Positions 30,512 to 41,698 of a stretch of DNA of 64,000 nt are shown in pieces. The DNA is taken from assembly GCA_014607495.2 (NCBI GenBank), contig CP053155.1, forward strand, positions 434,001-498,000. Reading direction: 5' to 3'. Each line of letters opens with the position of its first letter. Positions within the stretch are counted from its first letter, which is position 1. The stretch comes from Carposina sasakii. Taxonomy: Eukaryota > Arthropoda > Insecta > Lepidoptera > Carposinidae. The notes beneath the pieces were generated by a model. It was not told the origin of the DNA. It ran no database searches and saw only the letters and a list, made by a program, of their open reading frames with translations. The position numbers and the translations under genes were made by a program.

Positions 30512-31137
30512 TATGTTTCGCCAACGATCGTGGCATCCTCAGGATTATAGAAATTAGTAAATTAGTAAACCACTAATTATTATGAACCTCTAAAATCCAA
30601 CACATTACCTATACATTTACTACTACGGTTAGTTATTTCTTTGTAGAAACAAATCAAGCATCAAAGACCAGCAAAAGGAAGATTCTATTGACAATTTTTC
30701 ACGATTTTAAATACCTTTTAGATTTAATACAGATAAAAAAAAATTTAAATCTGTCCATTGACGTTTACAATTTTCTGTCAAAAATAACCTCTTTTTTACA
30801 AGCTTTTATTTAACTTGCAATGTATATTTGTTCGGGTGAAATCTTACAACTCAATTTTAAGGCACTTGCCCTCAACCGATTGGGCTGAAATTTGGTGAGC
30901 ACGTTCAGTTCGGATGACAATGCATGATTAACAGTGTGACGTCATTCTAAATCCAACATGGCGGCATACCCACAATGGCGGACCAATTATTTTTAATGCA
31001 TTCCTACAATATGGGTATCAAATTAAAGGGCTAGCTGAGAGTAACTCGAAAAAAATGTGACGTCACTCTTAATCCAATATGGCGGACTTCTAAAACTTGA
31101 AAATCTATTTTGAAACAGATATTTTTAGTATAAAATA
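30512..31137 (+). repeat. Region with two ATCCAACATGGCGG blocks
   Basis: GTGACGTCATTCTAAATCCA with ACATGGCGG at about 30938-30965 is repeated, diverged, at about 31050-31085 (GTGACGTCACTCTTAATCCA with ATATGGCGG). A related block occurs at 8118-8146. No coding potential seen. Confidence 0.5.
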
Positions 31138-31857
31138 AAATTTAGGTAAAAAAACCTTTTTAAAAACAAGCTTTTATTTAAATGCGCTAAAAAGAAAAAA
31201 TAAACTTTTACACTAAAACTTTTACTGATAATTTATAACGTCATTTCAAATTTAACACATTTGACACAATTTATATGTTATAAAAGCTTGTCGCGACATT
31301 TAAGTACTCGTATTTACGTTCTTTCTTACTGTTACATGTGATAACCTGTAATTGGCTTCTTTGTTGCTATAGAATATATTATATTGTTTTATAAGCTGTT
31401 GGTTGTCCACAGAGCTGTAATAAATAAATAAATAAATAAATGTTTATTAGGCAGCATCTTTGTGTTGATGTTTCAGATTTTCCCATATTGTTCCCACGCA
31501 TATCGAAGAAATATCCGTCGACCCTTCCAGAGCTTCGTGTAGAAGAGTAAGAGAGTAATATACAACAGGGTTCGCCCCGGTGCCCCGAGGTGGTATGTTC
31601 ACGACATCATGTCATCATGCCACTCAGTCCTCGGCACGGCCTCACCTTGACTTATTAAAAATTTAAAACTAAGAAAGTAAATACGAGTACTTAAATGTCG
31701 CGACCAGCTTTTATAACATATAAATTGTGTCAAATGTGTTAAATTTGAAATGACGTTATAAATTATCAGTAAAAGTTTTAGTGTAAAAGTTTATTTTTTC
31801 TTTTTAGCGCATTTAAATAAAAGCTTGTTTTTAAAAAGGTTTTTTTACCTAAATTTT
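31138..31857. mobile_element. Large foldback: 190-bp inverted arms around a 340-bp core
   Basis: The left arm 31138-31330 and right arm 31669-31857 are near-perfect inverse copies (for example AAATTTAGGTAAAAAAACC against GGTTTTTTTACCTAAATTT, and GCGACATTTAAGTACTCGTA against its complement). A few small indels separate them. The core holds TAATAAATAAATAAATAAAT at about 31419 and GTTCGCCCCGGTGCCCCGAG. No ORF. This may be a MITE or a composite of two inverted insertions around a LINE tail. Confidence 0.8.
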
Positions 31858-32159
31858 TAACTTAAAGTTAACCAAAAGGAATTGGAAAAGCCCGTCGTAG
31901 TGCTGCTACGGACTACGAACTCGCGTAGCATTGACTACGAACGAACTACGAGCTATATCAAAGGTTCTGCACTTTTGAGAAAATGATCAAAGAAACGTTC
32001 TAAAATAAATGTTACCTGATACGGAAGGCTTTTATATACAGCCTGAATTTATTTATATCGTATAGAGAATAAATAAGAAGATTTTAGTAGTTATTTGAGT
32101 AACCAATCAATATTTTAATGTTGCACTCAAGTTATTATATATTTGTATACATAAGAAGA

Positions 32160-32400
32160 AATCTTTATTCCCCTTGATACCATACCTGAACAGATGGAAT
32201 ATATTCACACACTACACAACACATTAACCTAATCCCACATTAAGATCCCTAAGGTCTTGTGTTGTGGGTACTAAGCAACGGTATATAAATACATAGATAA
32301 GTATAGAAACATCCATGACTCGGAAACAAACATCGATATTCATCATATCAATGTTTGCACCTACCGGGATTCGAACCCAGGACCTATGGCGTCGCAGGCA
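32160..32400 (-). mobile_element. tRNA-derived SINE, family 3
   Basis: In reverse orientation: tRNA-like GGTCCTGGGTTCGAATCCCG (B box), TGCAAACATTGATATGATGA, CGATGTTTGTTTCCGAGTCA, GTACCCACAACACAAGACCT. It matches 62590-62795. The IRTQDLWRRR peptide in the overlapping ORF is the usual false translation of this SINE. Confidence 0.7.
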
Positions 32401-32478
32401 TGGCAGTCTTGTGGCGTGCCCTGGGGGAGGCCTACGTCCAGCAGTGGACTACAATAGGCTGATGATGATGATGATAGA
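32395..32478 (+). mobile_element. RTE-like 3' end
   Basis: CATGGCAGTCTTGTGGCGTG...CGTCCAGCAGTGGACTACAA with TAGGCTGATGATGATGATGA tail. It abuts the tRNA-like end of the SINE at 32160-32400. Confidence 0.7.
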
Positions 32479-32904
32479 GGAAATAACATCTTATTTCTCT
32501 ATGTCTCGACCGAAGTGCTAGAAACTTGTCAGTGATCTTTTACATCTCCGCCTAGTACTAGTATGTTAAAGGTTGCTTCGTCATCATACAGTTCTGGCTT
32601 TCATATTTTGGGAACAGATATTTTAGGCACACATATATGTATGTGTGTAACAACTCTCTCTAAAAAAGCAAACTGCGAGAAATAGAAAACGCTTCACAAA
32701 CTGCAGCGATGTGATTTGAAACAAGCTCTCGATGACGTCATCGACGGAGACAAACACGCGGCGCTTTGTTAGTATAGCGAACCATGTTCAACAAGAAATA
32801 TAGAGCGTGGTAGAGGCATAAGTCCGAAAAGGGCAAACTGTTATTTCTAGAATAACTTTATATCCTATCATCAACTTATGTATCAACAGTTATAACAATA
32901 AATT

Positions 32905-32930
32905 TTATCTTATCTTATCTTATCTTATCT
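32905..32930. repeat. (TTATC)n microsatellite
   Basis: Five tandem TTATC units. Confidence 0.9.
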
Positions 32931-33089
32931 AGGCTAAATGGTGAAAAGTGGGTGTGTAATTTGCATAATTCTGCCTAACCTCTTTGGGAGATAATGGGCG
33001 TGTTTCTTTCGAAGCTGGTACATTTCCAAACTTAGTTCCATAAAAATCTGATCTACTACACTGCTTATACTATGATTTAGAGGGCGAGA

Positions 33090-33134
33090 GGGGATAGGGA
33101 GGTGAGGGTAGCGGGCGGGAGAGGGGAAAGGGGG
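33090..33134 (+). other. G-quadruplex-prone purine tract
   Basis: Seven G-runs of at least three (GGGGATAGGG, TGAGGGTAGCGGGCGGG, GAGGGGAAAGGGGG) with short loops on the + strand. Confidence 0.7.
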
Positions 33135-33322
33135 AGGAGTGAGCTGAATTATAAATTAGAACGATCTAATGGAGAGGCGCTCACGAAACCGATTCAAGAG
33201 TTAGATCCGTTCGCTCCAGATAGTTATTAGGGTTATATTGTTTTATTCGAGGATAATGTTTTTGGACGTTTTTAGCGAAGGTTTCGTATTGTTTATATTT
33301 AGATTACTAAGTTCAAAGTATA

Positions 33323-33552
33323 CAGGGTGTAACAGAATGAGTGTGTTAAGCGAAACGCTTTCGAAAACGCCCATTATGTATAATCTATTCAACTTTCAGA
33401 CTGAATTTTTCCAAAAAGTATGGATATACTACCCACTCAGGAATATTTCTAACTATATCACCTTGACAAATAAATATTTAATTTTGTGTTTAAAATTTTG
33501 TAGATAGACCCTCAATAATGGACTATATACATGCTCCTTCTGTTACAACCTG
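33323..33552. mobile_element. MITE family B, complete 230-bp copy
   Basis: Starts CAGGGTGTAACAGAATGAGT, ends TCCTTCTGTTACAACCTG, TA on both sides (33321-33322 and 33553-33554). TGTTAAGCGAAACGCTTTCG forms a subterminal hairpin. Confidence 0.82.
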
Positions 33553-33554
33553 TA

Positions 33555-35195
33555 TAGCCTCGAATACTATGTAGGTAAGTCTTTTATTTCAAGGTATTCA
33601 TTAGGCAAAAAGTTTGATTTTACTGTAGACATTTTTTTTCTTGCTAAAGCAGGGATTTTAATAAAAAAATATCGTTTATTCGACACGGGAAAAGTTTTTA
33701 CTGGTACATTCATTTTCTAGTTCGAGAATAAACAACACATTTAATGCATGTGCATAAAAAGCTCAGCAATATTTTATGTATTCACATAAAAATATGACTC
33801 GGAACTTTTTATTTCTTGTAATATGACACAGCGTTGAGAACTGTAAATATTATATTTGTCTGTCTGGCTTTACGTTATATTGAAAACTAACGGACCCACG
33901 CGACTCTATCTGCGTGACCTTTATTATTTCTCGTTCATGTAAGAATTTCGAGAATAAATATAGCCTACTCTTTTTAACGTCGACTATCTGCTAGTAAATG
34001 TTCCGTAAAAACCGGTCCAACAGTTATAGAAATTAGCTGGAACACACAGACAGAGAGACAAAAATTTGTTATATGTACTTTCTATACCCGTATATATGAT
34101 TTTGGTAGAAAGTGGTTATTTTGATAAAAACTTTTTTATATAACTTACGATGTTAGCGTGAAGTGCTTTATACCCCAATATTAGAGTAATACCTACCTAT
34201 TCCCTATAGAATCGAAATAAATACATACACATTGGTAAGGTTACACGTACGATGTCTACTAGCAAACCAATTTCATGGTTTTATTTTCTTAATTTTCCTT
34301 TAATATCAGAAAATAGTGGTAAATTTTTGCTTACATTTAATTTGGAACAAAATTAAGAATCCGCTGGGAAACACGACAAGCTACAGTAAATGTACCGCGA
34401 AATTTGCTTACCTGAGGGCTCTTTTGAAAACTACGGAACCGTCTCTAATGATTAAATTAATTTAGTTAACTTAATGAATTTTGGTTTGAACGGCAAAATG
34501 TTAGCGTATACTTGTAGTATAATTTAATTACCAATCTACCTATACAGTTAAATATATATTTAAAAAAACCGAATTCATTACATAGTTATCTCCGTTTAGA
34601 TATTAAGTACTAGTTTTAAGAAACCTTTATGTACTTATTACATTTCGATATGTACTTTAAATTTATTTAGCATTTATAAATTGAGAACCATATTTGCTAC
34701 CAATATGAAAATAGTAAATATACCAATTTTTCTGAATGACTATTAGAAACATTTTAAATACGATAAATGTAAATCTCATTATCAACAACCGAAGTAAGAT
34801 GACGGCGTACATTAATGACTCTCTAAGGTATCGACTGAGACAAGAAACGTGCCGCAATAACGACAGAATTATCCTTTCTTTTTCTACCTCCGAAAACTTT
34901 TAATCAGATGGCTTTTAGGCAGGCGCCAAGGAGCTTGGGCTGACACTGGAGTACATTCTCCATGTATCTGCTTAAAGTAATTTAATGGCGACCTTAGGAT
35001 AGCGCTATCATACTTCACTTTCTAGAATACATATTAATTACTGTACCTACTTTAATTACATTTCAGTTTTTTTTTTCAGTTATATTTTAACAGTTACTTG
35101 TTAGCTCCGGCCCGAGAGTTTCTTTGAATTTCATGTATAAAGCGCATGTGGTCTCCAACCCGTACGCCCAGCATAGCATGTGAGCAGAAACCCCC
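33555..35195. other. AT-rich stretch without recognisable gene
   Basis: No ORF with domain features. A Helitron-like middle segment (GTTCCGTAAAAACCGGTCCA...ATTAGCTGGAACACACAGAC) at about 33995-34060 is the only recognisable piece. Confidence 0.5.
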
Positions 35196-35265
35196 TTAGG
35201 CAGTTAAAGCCTTGTTGCAAGCCCTGGGGGTGTCCTACGTCCAGCAATGGACTGCAATAGGCTGA
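35196..35265 (+). mobile_element. RTE-like 3' end fragment
   Basis: CCCTGGGGGTGTCCTACGTC...CAGCAATGGACTGCAATAGG with CTGATC at the end; the GATGAT tail is lost. Confidence 0.6.
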
Positions 35266-35459
35266 TCACATATGCCAAAACGGTTTTACTGTAGTTTTAG
35301 GAGCGGGAGTGATTGGTGGGCCACAGTTTCATTTTTAGTGCCGTAGATGGATAGAGATATCTAGAGGACCTAGCAATTTCACAATAGGTATTACTTCAAG
35401 TAACTACAAACAGTACTCCAGTGGCACATTAAACTTCTTGGCTATCCCGGCTTCTTAAA

Positions 35460-35680
35460 CACGACGCAAAAACGTGGAATCGTTCGTCCCGCTTTCGCGT
35501 CGTAGTCGTCACGCCGCCGTCGCGTTAATTAAAACTTGCGCCGCGGACGTCCTGGCTCTATTCAGGGGAAAACCGAGGTGTTTGCGGCGGTTTGCCACGA
35601 TTTTCAGTCGTGCGACATTGTGATAAGACTGTGGAACTCTTTTGTTGTTGTACATTGACGTCTCGCTGTTGCTACACACT
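35460..35680 (+). promoter_or_regulatory. CpG-rich island with candidate arthropod core promoter
   Basis: A CpG-dense segment (CGCGTCGTAGTCGTCACGCC, CTTGCGCCGCGGACGTCC) in AT-rich surroundings, with an initiator TCAGT at about 35607. At +28 it is followed by GGAACT, five of six matches to the downstream promoter element RGWYVT. No ORF follows and no match to repeats in this window was seen, so it could be a non-coding first exon of a distant gene. Evidence is weak. Confidence 0.3.
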
Positions 35681-35941
35681 GCGTACAATGCGGTGTATGA
35701 ACTACAGCTGTTCCCGACGTGCTTTGTACATTTAACTATGTAAACATTAATTGGAAAACTTAAATATCAAGTGTTCATCTCGTTCTGTTAATTCTTTGTT
35801 TTATTTCGGCGTGGCTCGTATAAAGTTTGGATTGTGAGGTTAGGTATATATTTTTAAACTGTACCTTTAGGTATCTCAATGTCATTTGTCATTTTTATAA
35901 CATACATAGGTACGAGTACCTTGGTAATGGATGATACTTTT

Positions 35942-36499
35942 TGAAGGATAACAAAATGGGTATGTTAAGCGAAAATCCATGAAAATAGGGATATAAATTA
36001 CCTATCCACAGAGACTGATTCAGATGTTTATATTCCAGGATTGTATGAACATTCCTCAGTTATTTACGGATTCTCCAGACCGTCTGGAAAAGTAAACATG
36101 TGATTTCAAAATCTAATCAAAAAATTTAACTGAAATTTTGTCTAGGTAAGTCTAAGTTTTGTCTAACTATACGTAAAGTTTGCCGCGTGGTGCCGGCAGA
36201 GTAGAATTCGTACCACACCATGTCTGCTCGTGGGTATTGTACGAGGCGATTAAGGGTTTCCGGGAGATGAGCAGCAGCGCCTCCCGTGTGGACAACATAG
36301 TCCAAAATACAAACTGCGGTCACCAACCCGCCTGCCCAGCGTGGTGACTATGGGCAACTCCCCCCCATGGCAGTCTTGTGGCGTGCCCTAGGGGAGGCCT
36401 ACGTCCAGCAGTGGACTGCAATAGGCTGATGATGATGATACCTAAAATGGACGTTTTATGGCATTTCGATGAACGTATGTTAACCTTTGTTTCACCCTG
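35942..36499. mobile_element. MITE family B split by an insertion
   Basis: Left part GGATAACAAAATGGGTATGT...TAAGCGAAAATCC; right part TATGGCATTTCGATGAACGT...CTTTGTTTCACCCTG. Between about 36150 and 36445 lies the repeat described in the next entry. Confidence 0.7.
36150..36445 (+). mobile_element. RTE-like 3' end, long copy, nested in MITE B
   Basis: Contains GCCGCGTGGTGCCGGCAGAG, AGGCGATTAAGGGTTTCCGG, GCAGCAGCGCCTCCCGTGTG, GCGTGGTGACTATGGGCAAC, CGTCCAGCAGTGGACTGCAA and a GATGATGAT tail. The first half also occurs alone at 40655-40800 and, inverted, at 54405-54625. Confidence 0.7.
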
Positions 36500-36712
36500 T
36501 ATAGAAATAATGATATTAAAAGTATAATCAATTAACAACACTTTGTATACAAACAAGCATCTATGAAATAAGCCTATTGCAATTTATTGGTATAATCTGC
36601 TATATTCGATAATCCCCAGTAATGTCCGGCAGTGCGTTTTGTTTCGAGTATATTGCAATTTTTCCACCGTACTGGTCAACTGGGAACAGGGAGTCGATTC
36701 TAGCGTCCTTCG

Positions 36713-36790
36713 ACATTAGCTCAGTTGGATAGAGCGAAAGCACGGTTTGCGAGAGGTCGTGAGTTCAAATCTCACTCGGGTGAATTTTTT
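36713..36790 (+). mobile_element. tRNA-like SINE head
   Basis: TTAGCTCAGTTGGATAGAGC (A box and D arm) and GTCGTGAGTTCAAATCTCAC (B-box region and T arm), followed by TCGGGTGAATTTTTTTGAAT. The anticodon arm does not form a proper 5-bp stem, so it is treated as a SINE or tRNA pseudogene rather than a tRNA gene. Confidence 0.6.
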
Positions 36791-37221
36791 TGAATTTATA
36801 TACGTAAAATTAACTTAGGAACTATATTCTGCAATTTATGTATTGATCTATATTTAATTTAGTATGTTCATTGTAGTTTTGTCAATAACATTCTCTATAT
36901 TGCGTTTCCATAAATTACGAGTAATACAGTCCACTTCAAAACACATTTTGTTTGGCTTTTTATACTAATGCATTCTTTACAATTTTCAAAATAGCACTGT
37001 GTAAGGGACCTAGCAAGTTTTGGGAGGAGGTTCGTGATCTCTGACTATCACTCCGGGAAAGCGGCGACATTTTATCAATGCATACAAATATCTTTTATGT
37101 AGGTGAAAATCATAATGGCGGATACTATGAATAGGTGATCACCTAAGATCACCATAACATTTCCTCTGCTTACACTGGTAGAGATGACGTCGAACTACTG
37201 CATAGTGCGTACTATGAATAA

Positions 37222-37279
37222 TAATAGCGGATCATCAATCCGCCATTTTGTTTCGCCAAACTGATGATCCGCTGTTATT
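37222..37279. repeat. Small inverted repeat
   Basis: ATAGCGGATCATCA pairs with TGATGATCCGCTGTTAT around a 24-base loop containing ATCCGCCATTTTG. Confidence 0.7.
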
Positions 37280-37291
37280 TTAAAGGTAAAC

Positions 37292-37470
37292 TGAGAGTCG
37301 GTTCATATCTGAAGGAAAATCCGTCGCGTATCTGTCGCACGTGAGGTCAGAACAGGCAAATATATGACAAAATATTCAACCTTTCACACTCGACCGATGA
37401 TGCGTTAGTGCGTTTGTCTATACCTGGAGATACGCTCGACGCATCTTCCGTCAGATATGAACCGACCCAT
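37292..37470. mobile_element. MITE with GTCGGTTCATATCTGA ends
   Basis: GAGTCGGTTCATATCTGAAG on the left is inverted at the right (CGTCAGATATGAACCGACCC). It contains ACACTCGACCGATGATGCGT, related to the 43694-43850 palindrome. A single end of the same family lies at 45305-45367. Confidence 0.65.
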
Positions 37471-37479
37471 AAAGTTAGA

Positions 37480-38430
37480 CTGGCCTGTCTCTCGCCATTC
37501 TTAACAGAAATTGCTGCATTGTTTAAGGGTGACAAATCAGAATCGACCATAATGTCATAATGTGCGGAAAGAAACGTTCGAGTTACAAAATATAGAGGTA
37601 GGTAATCCAGAATTGCGCATCAGGCTTTATTAAAATTAAATTATTAATAAACAATCGTACGTGTAATTGATTAAAAATGTTCTCGTTGGAGTTGAAACAA
37701 CGCGTGTTTTCCATTCAGTTGTAATTACATTTCGTAATAACTCAATAGAAAATGTTAATTTGTTTGATGAACGCTTTCTTTTAATAATATATGGTAAGGT
37801 GAAGTCGAGATTATAAAGTGTGATCGAAGGCAAAATTAATAATTAATTTATATCCATGAAGAGGATGAATAGAAGTAGACTGACAAAGAAAGTATGCAAC
37901 AGAAGAGTGGATGGAAGATGAAGACTTAGCCGGACTTTCACCGACCAAATTGGTGAAATTCTAGAGAAAGGTAGGAATAATAAAACCCTAAAGTGACGAA
38001 CGTGCATAAAGAATTAAAGTAGATGAAGCGAAAGAAGTGTGTGAGACCGTGGCACATGGAAATCCGTTATCTCTGCCCACCCCCTTGGAAAGAGATGTGA
38101 TTGTAGGTATGTATGTATGTACCTATGTTTTGATGTGAAAATGAGATATTATAAGGTAGAAATGGTAGACGACTGCAAATTTATACACCCTCACCGGTTG
38201 GCATATTAAGCTCCACATTGCACGTGGTGAGACTACTGCCGCTTTTCAGGAACAACTCAAACTATATTTCGGAGTGGCCAGGGCGCAGTATTGGTGAAGG
38301 AGTATCATCAGGTGCAATGGGCAGCACATCATCATGGTCCACTATGTAGTAAAATGTGATTCAGGTGTGACCAGTTTCACAATTAAGACGTGTGCACAGT
38401 ACGGATGCCACAATCGGACTACATACTTGG
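37480..38430. other. Stretch without recognisable gene
   Basis: No domain-bearing ORF. Patches such as GACAAAGAAAGTATGCAACA...AGATGAAGACTTAGCCGGAC near 37880-37960 resemble decayed LINE text, but no motif is secure. Confidence 0.45.
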
Positions 38431-38437
38431 TCTTCCT

Positions 38438-38776
38438 AAGCGCGCGCTAGCGCGCTTCGGGTTACGGGCCTTAGGGATGCCCCTGTGCCCGGGCAAAGTC
38501 TCGGCGCGCGACAGCGCGCCGGTCACTATTAGCGGCCGGGGGCCGCGCTGCCTCGGCTTAGTCACCGAGGCAGCGAAGGACAAAACTATACATTATATTA
38601 TATTGAGTGCATGGGGGAATACCCATGCACTCTGAAAGAAATGGGACGACACATTTTTCGGTGGGACGGCAGGCAGACATGGCCGGGTAGATCCGCCGAT
38701 CGGTCGGTGACGAGGAGACTTTACCCCGCCCTCGGCCGATCGACACCCCTGCCTGCTGCCGCCGCCCCACCGAGAG
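38438..38776. other. GC-rich cluster of five consecutive hairpins
   Basis: Perfect stems: AAGCGCGC/GCGCGCTT (38438-38457), CGGCGCGC/GCGCGCCG (38502-38521), GCGGCC/GGCCGC (38532-38546), GCTGCCTCGG/CCGAGGCAGC (38547-38574) and GAGTGCATGGG/CCCATGCACTC (38605-38632). A longer imperfect hairpin spans about 38658-38776 (GGTGGGACGGCAGGCAG against CTGCCTGCTGCC...CCCCACC). Flanks are AT-rich. No ORF with known domains; I cannot assign the block to an element class. Confidence 0.7.
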
Positions 38777-39287
38777 ATTAGACTACCAAACAATCGGACT
38801 GAGCCCGTGCCAACCGTGCGCCCGGCTTTTATACCTGCATGCGAGCCTCGCACGATCGTGCACCGTCGCCTGATTCACAGAGTGACGACATCGTCTTAGT
38901 TCTGACCTGTTTACTTCTGTTGGGCTTCTAATAAGTGAAAGAGTATGATTTGAATTAAATTGGAGGCTTGCGCCGACATATACAATAACCAGTAAAGAAT
39001 CCCTTGGGAAATGTTTCCTTGTAAACAAACGTTAAAAGCTAAAAGACAAAAGTTATTTCTAATACAAAAATCCTGCTCAATATATCTTGCTCTGTTTATA
39101 TCTGGTGAAATATGCGGGTACTGAGTTATATACTGTATATTACCTGCCCGTACACAGCGACATCTGTCGTGTATCTCGCGGGACTAGGGTCATAGAGTAA
39201 GGACAAGTGAAGCTGGCAAAGTGTGTTCTTAGAAAACCAACAATTATTTTTGAAAAAATCAAAATACTCGACTGTGTCATTATTACC

Positions 39288-39453
39288 TGACTGCGCAAGT
39301 ATGTTTTTCAAGTGTATATATATATATACGTGTGTATGTTTGTTTGGTATGCTCTAGAGCCTAAGCGGCTTGTTACATTTAAGCTTGAGAGGTATCATTG
39401 GATTTTTATAAGTCGTGAGAGTGACACTGGATCATTTTTTTAGGAAGTCGGGT
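39288..39453 (+). mobile_element. Family C repeat copy
   Basis: TACCTGACTGCGCAAGTATG on the left and AGGAAGTCGGGT on the right form degenerate inverted ends; the interior matches the 12490 copy (CTCTAGAGCCTAAGCGGCTT). Confidence 0.6.
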
Positions 39454-39496
39454 TTTTACTTTACGTAAATGAGGTTTTTATTATCTAGTATCAGTT

Positions 39497-39787
39497 TAAT
39501 GATTAAGACGAATCTAATGATACCTCTCAAGGTCAAATACGAAAGCGTTTAGGCTTAAGAGCAGTGGTTCTCAAAGTGGTCCAGGGGTCTAAATTGGTGT
39601 GAAAAAATGGGAGTTCACAATTAATTCGTATGTGGTGTATGCCTGTAGGGGGTCACCAGACCCAATTAACTTATGAAAGGGGTCTACGAGAAAAAAAGTT
39701 TGGGAACCCTGCTCTAGAGCGTGCTAAAGAAATATACATATGGTATACACGAAAAACATAACCCTCTTTCTGTCATAGTTGGGTAAA
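39497..39787 (-). mobile_element. Family C repeat interrupted by a hAT MITE
   Basis: The halves 39497-39561 (GACGAATCTAATGATACCTC...GCGTTTAGGCTT) and 39712-39787 (CTCTAGAGCGTGCTAAAGAA...CATAACCCTCTTTCTG) join to the same order as at 56905-57446. Confidence 0.65.
39562..39711. mobile_element. hAT-type MITE nested in family C
   Basis: CAGTGGTTCTCAAAGTGGTC at the left, AAAAAGTTTGGGAACCCTG at the right; the flanking octamers CTTAAGAG and CTCTAGAG match at six of eight positions. Related to 18330-18520 in reverse orientation. Confidence 0.8.
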
Positions 39788-39789
39788 GA

Positions 39790-40654
39790 TCATTACGTGG
39801 GTGTTGAGGGAAAGGTTTAGTCTGGTCAATGTTTGCAAGTAATTAGTTTATACTACGCTGTATACTTGTAAACTACATCGAAGGTGGCAGAATTGTTATC
39901 GCTTCTCCTCTATGTTCTACGTACGTGACCGGAACAAACTGGTGCAAACCGGATAAATGCAGTTCTATGCAGTTGTATCTAGCTCGGAAGGGAGTCGCGA
40001 TAGCGCGCTTTGTGTGTCATGGAAACAAACTCCCTGCCTGGTCCATGACGCTAGAGGTATGTGGAGTCAACGCTCTTTACGTATACATATATTATAGCGC
40101 CGCCGGCACCGAATTAGTCGTGTTAACTTTACATATCCCCTTTTTTCCGTGTCCTCTTAAAGCTTCTTTTTTTTCCTGTACACATCAAGGAACATACCAT
40201 TTACGTACGTACGTCTAGTACGTTCGGTTGACTACCTAATATCTGGTTATCCATCACTCACTTAGTAACGAAAAGTAAATAATATTTACTTATATCATAA
40301 TAAATTGCTTGTGAAGCTTTTGTCTTCTCTAGCATCTTATTAGCAGCTTCACGAATTGCAAGCAAGCTAATTTCATAGGTGTATATAAAGAGACTCCACT
40401 TAACCCTCCAGCCTCATGGTCATGTCTGTATGTTTACATTAAAATAAACACAGATAAACTTTGCACTAGATTTCCTCTGAGCCGACTTCATGTCGCTTGT
40501 TAATGTATTATGCTTTCTCTACACATAACGAATGCATAAGCTGATGTGTGGACCGATATTATAGTCACCTACGCAGTTCATATTAGCATACTACGACTAC
40601 TCAACTAGTAGTTTTTTAGGTTACCATACCCAAAGGCGGTACCGACGCTTTTTG
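39790..40654. other. Stretch without recognisable gene
   Basis: A 97-codon ORF at 39925-40218 has no family features; nothing else seen. Confidence 0.45.
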
Positions 40655-40800
40655 ACGGTGCAATGTGGTTTCGACAGAGTAGTATAGCTATACTCCATGT
40701 CTGCTTGTAGTTATCGAAAGAGGTAATTAAGGGTTTCCGGGAGGTAGGCAGCAGCGCCTCCCATGTTGACTACTTCTAAAAGTCCTAAAAAGCATCGCCT
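40655..40800 (+). mobile_element. Fragment of the RTE-like repeat (upstream half)
   Basis: TGGTTTCGACAGAGTAGTAT...GTAATTAAGGGTTTCCGGGA...GCAGCAGCGCCTCCCATGTT corresponds to 36180-36300; the GATGATGAT 3' half is absent. Confidence 0.6.
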
Positions 40801-41698
40801 GGCATCGAACGTCGTGCCTCCGGTCGATTAGACATGACGTCACTTGCAGGTTACCTCTGGCTGTACATAGAGTAAAAACAAAGCGGAGCTGTGATAAAGA
40901 ATGTAGTATGAATGTTTAAAAAATCAGCCTTTCACGATTTTTATTTTATTTCCGCGAAAACATACAAAATAAAGAAAAAACGCAAAGTAATATAGTACGT
41001 CTGCAGTTTAGTCATAGCGTAAATTATCGAAATTTTACTCGTCTTGGTGGGACACGACGGGCCCCCTGAACTGTAAAAAACATTAAATATCCTACTACGA
41101 CTAAAGACTACCCCCTGTAGCTCCACTAAAATAAACTGTCGGACAAGTTTATAATAGGTAATGAATGTAGTTAATTTTCACTGCAACGAGAAAAAACTCC
41201 GTAGTTTGCGTTGTATTTGGAATGAAACTTTTAAAAATGTTTTTCTTTAAAGGTAAATAAGCGATGTAAGGTGCATTTAAATTATTTACCTTCCTTCTAA
41301 CACAACGCTAGGTAGGAAGAATTCAGAAATATTCAGAAAATAAAAGTCAGCCCACATAGCATATTTTTTTCTTCGCCTAATGCATACTTTTTTCCGGGAT
41401 TGGCCCACAACTCATTCCCGCCTCTGCAACTCCTGTAAGCCAGGATCAACAGAGGCGACCAGAAAAATGCAATCAAAGCATAGAAAATCCCGAGGGGATC
41501 TAACAAGCGACTAAAATTATACACTTGTGATCTAGCTAGTATCTTAAAGTTTTACCTCATTTGACATTATACACAGTTATGTTCCCAAAATGAACCTGTA
41601 GTTCTGGGGTCCTCAGAACTACAAGATCCTAAAGGAAATTCTACAGCGACGTTTAGCATAGCAGGGTCTGATATTAAATCATTTAAAGGCGCCTTATA
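40801..41698. other. Stretch without recognisable gene; one 10-bp hairpin
   Basis: TGTAGTTCTG (41597-41606) and CAGAACTACA (41614-41623) form a perfect stem. No domain-bearing ORF. Confidence 0.5.

Noticed and set aside
36713..36790. Functional tRNA gene
   Set aside because: D and T arms look fine but the anticodon arm cannot form a normal stem and the flank GTGAATTTTTTT resembles SINE family 1.
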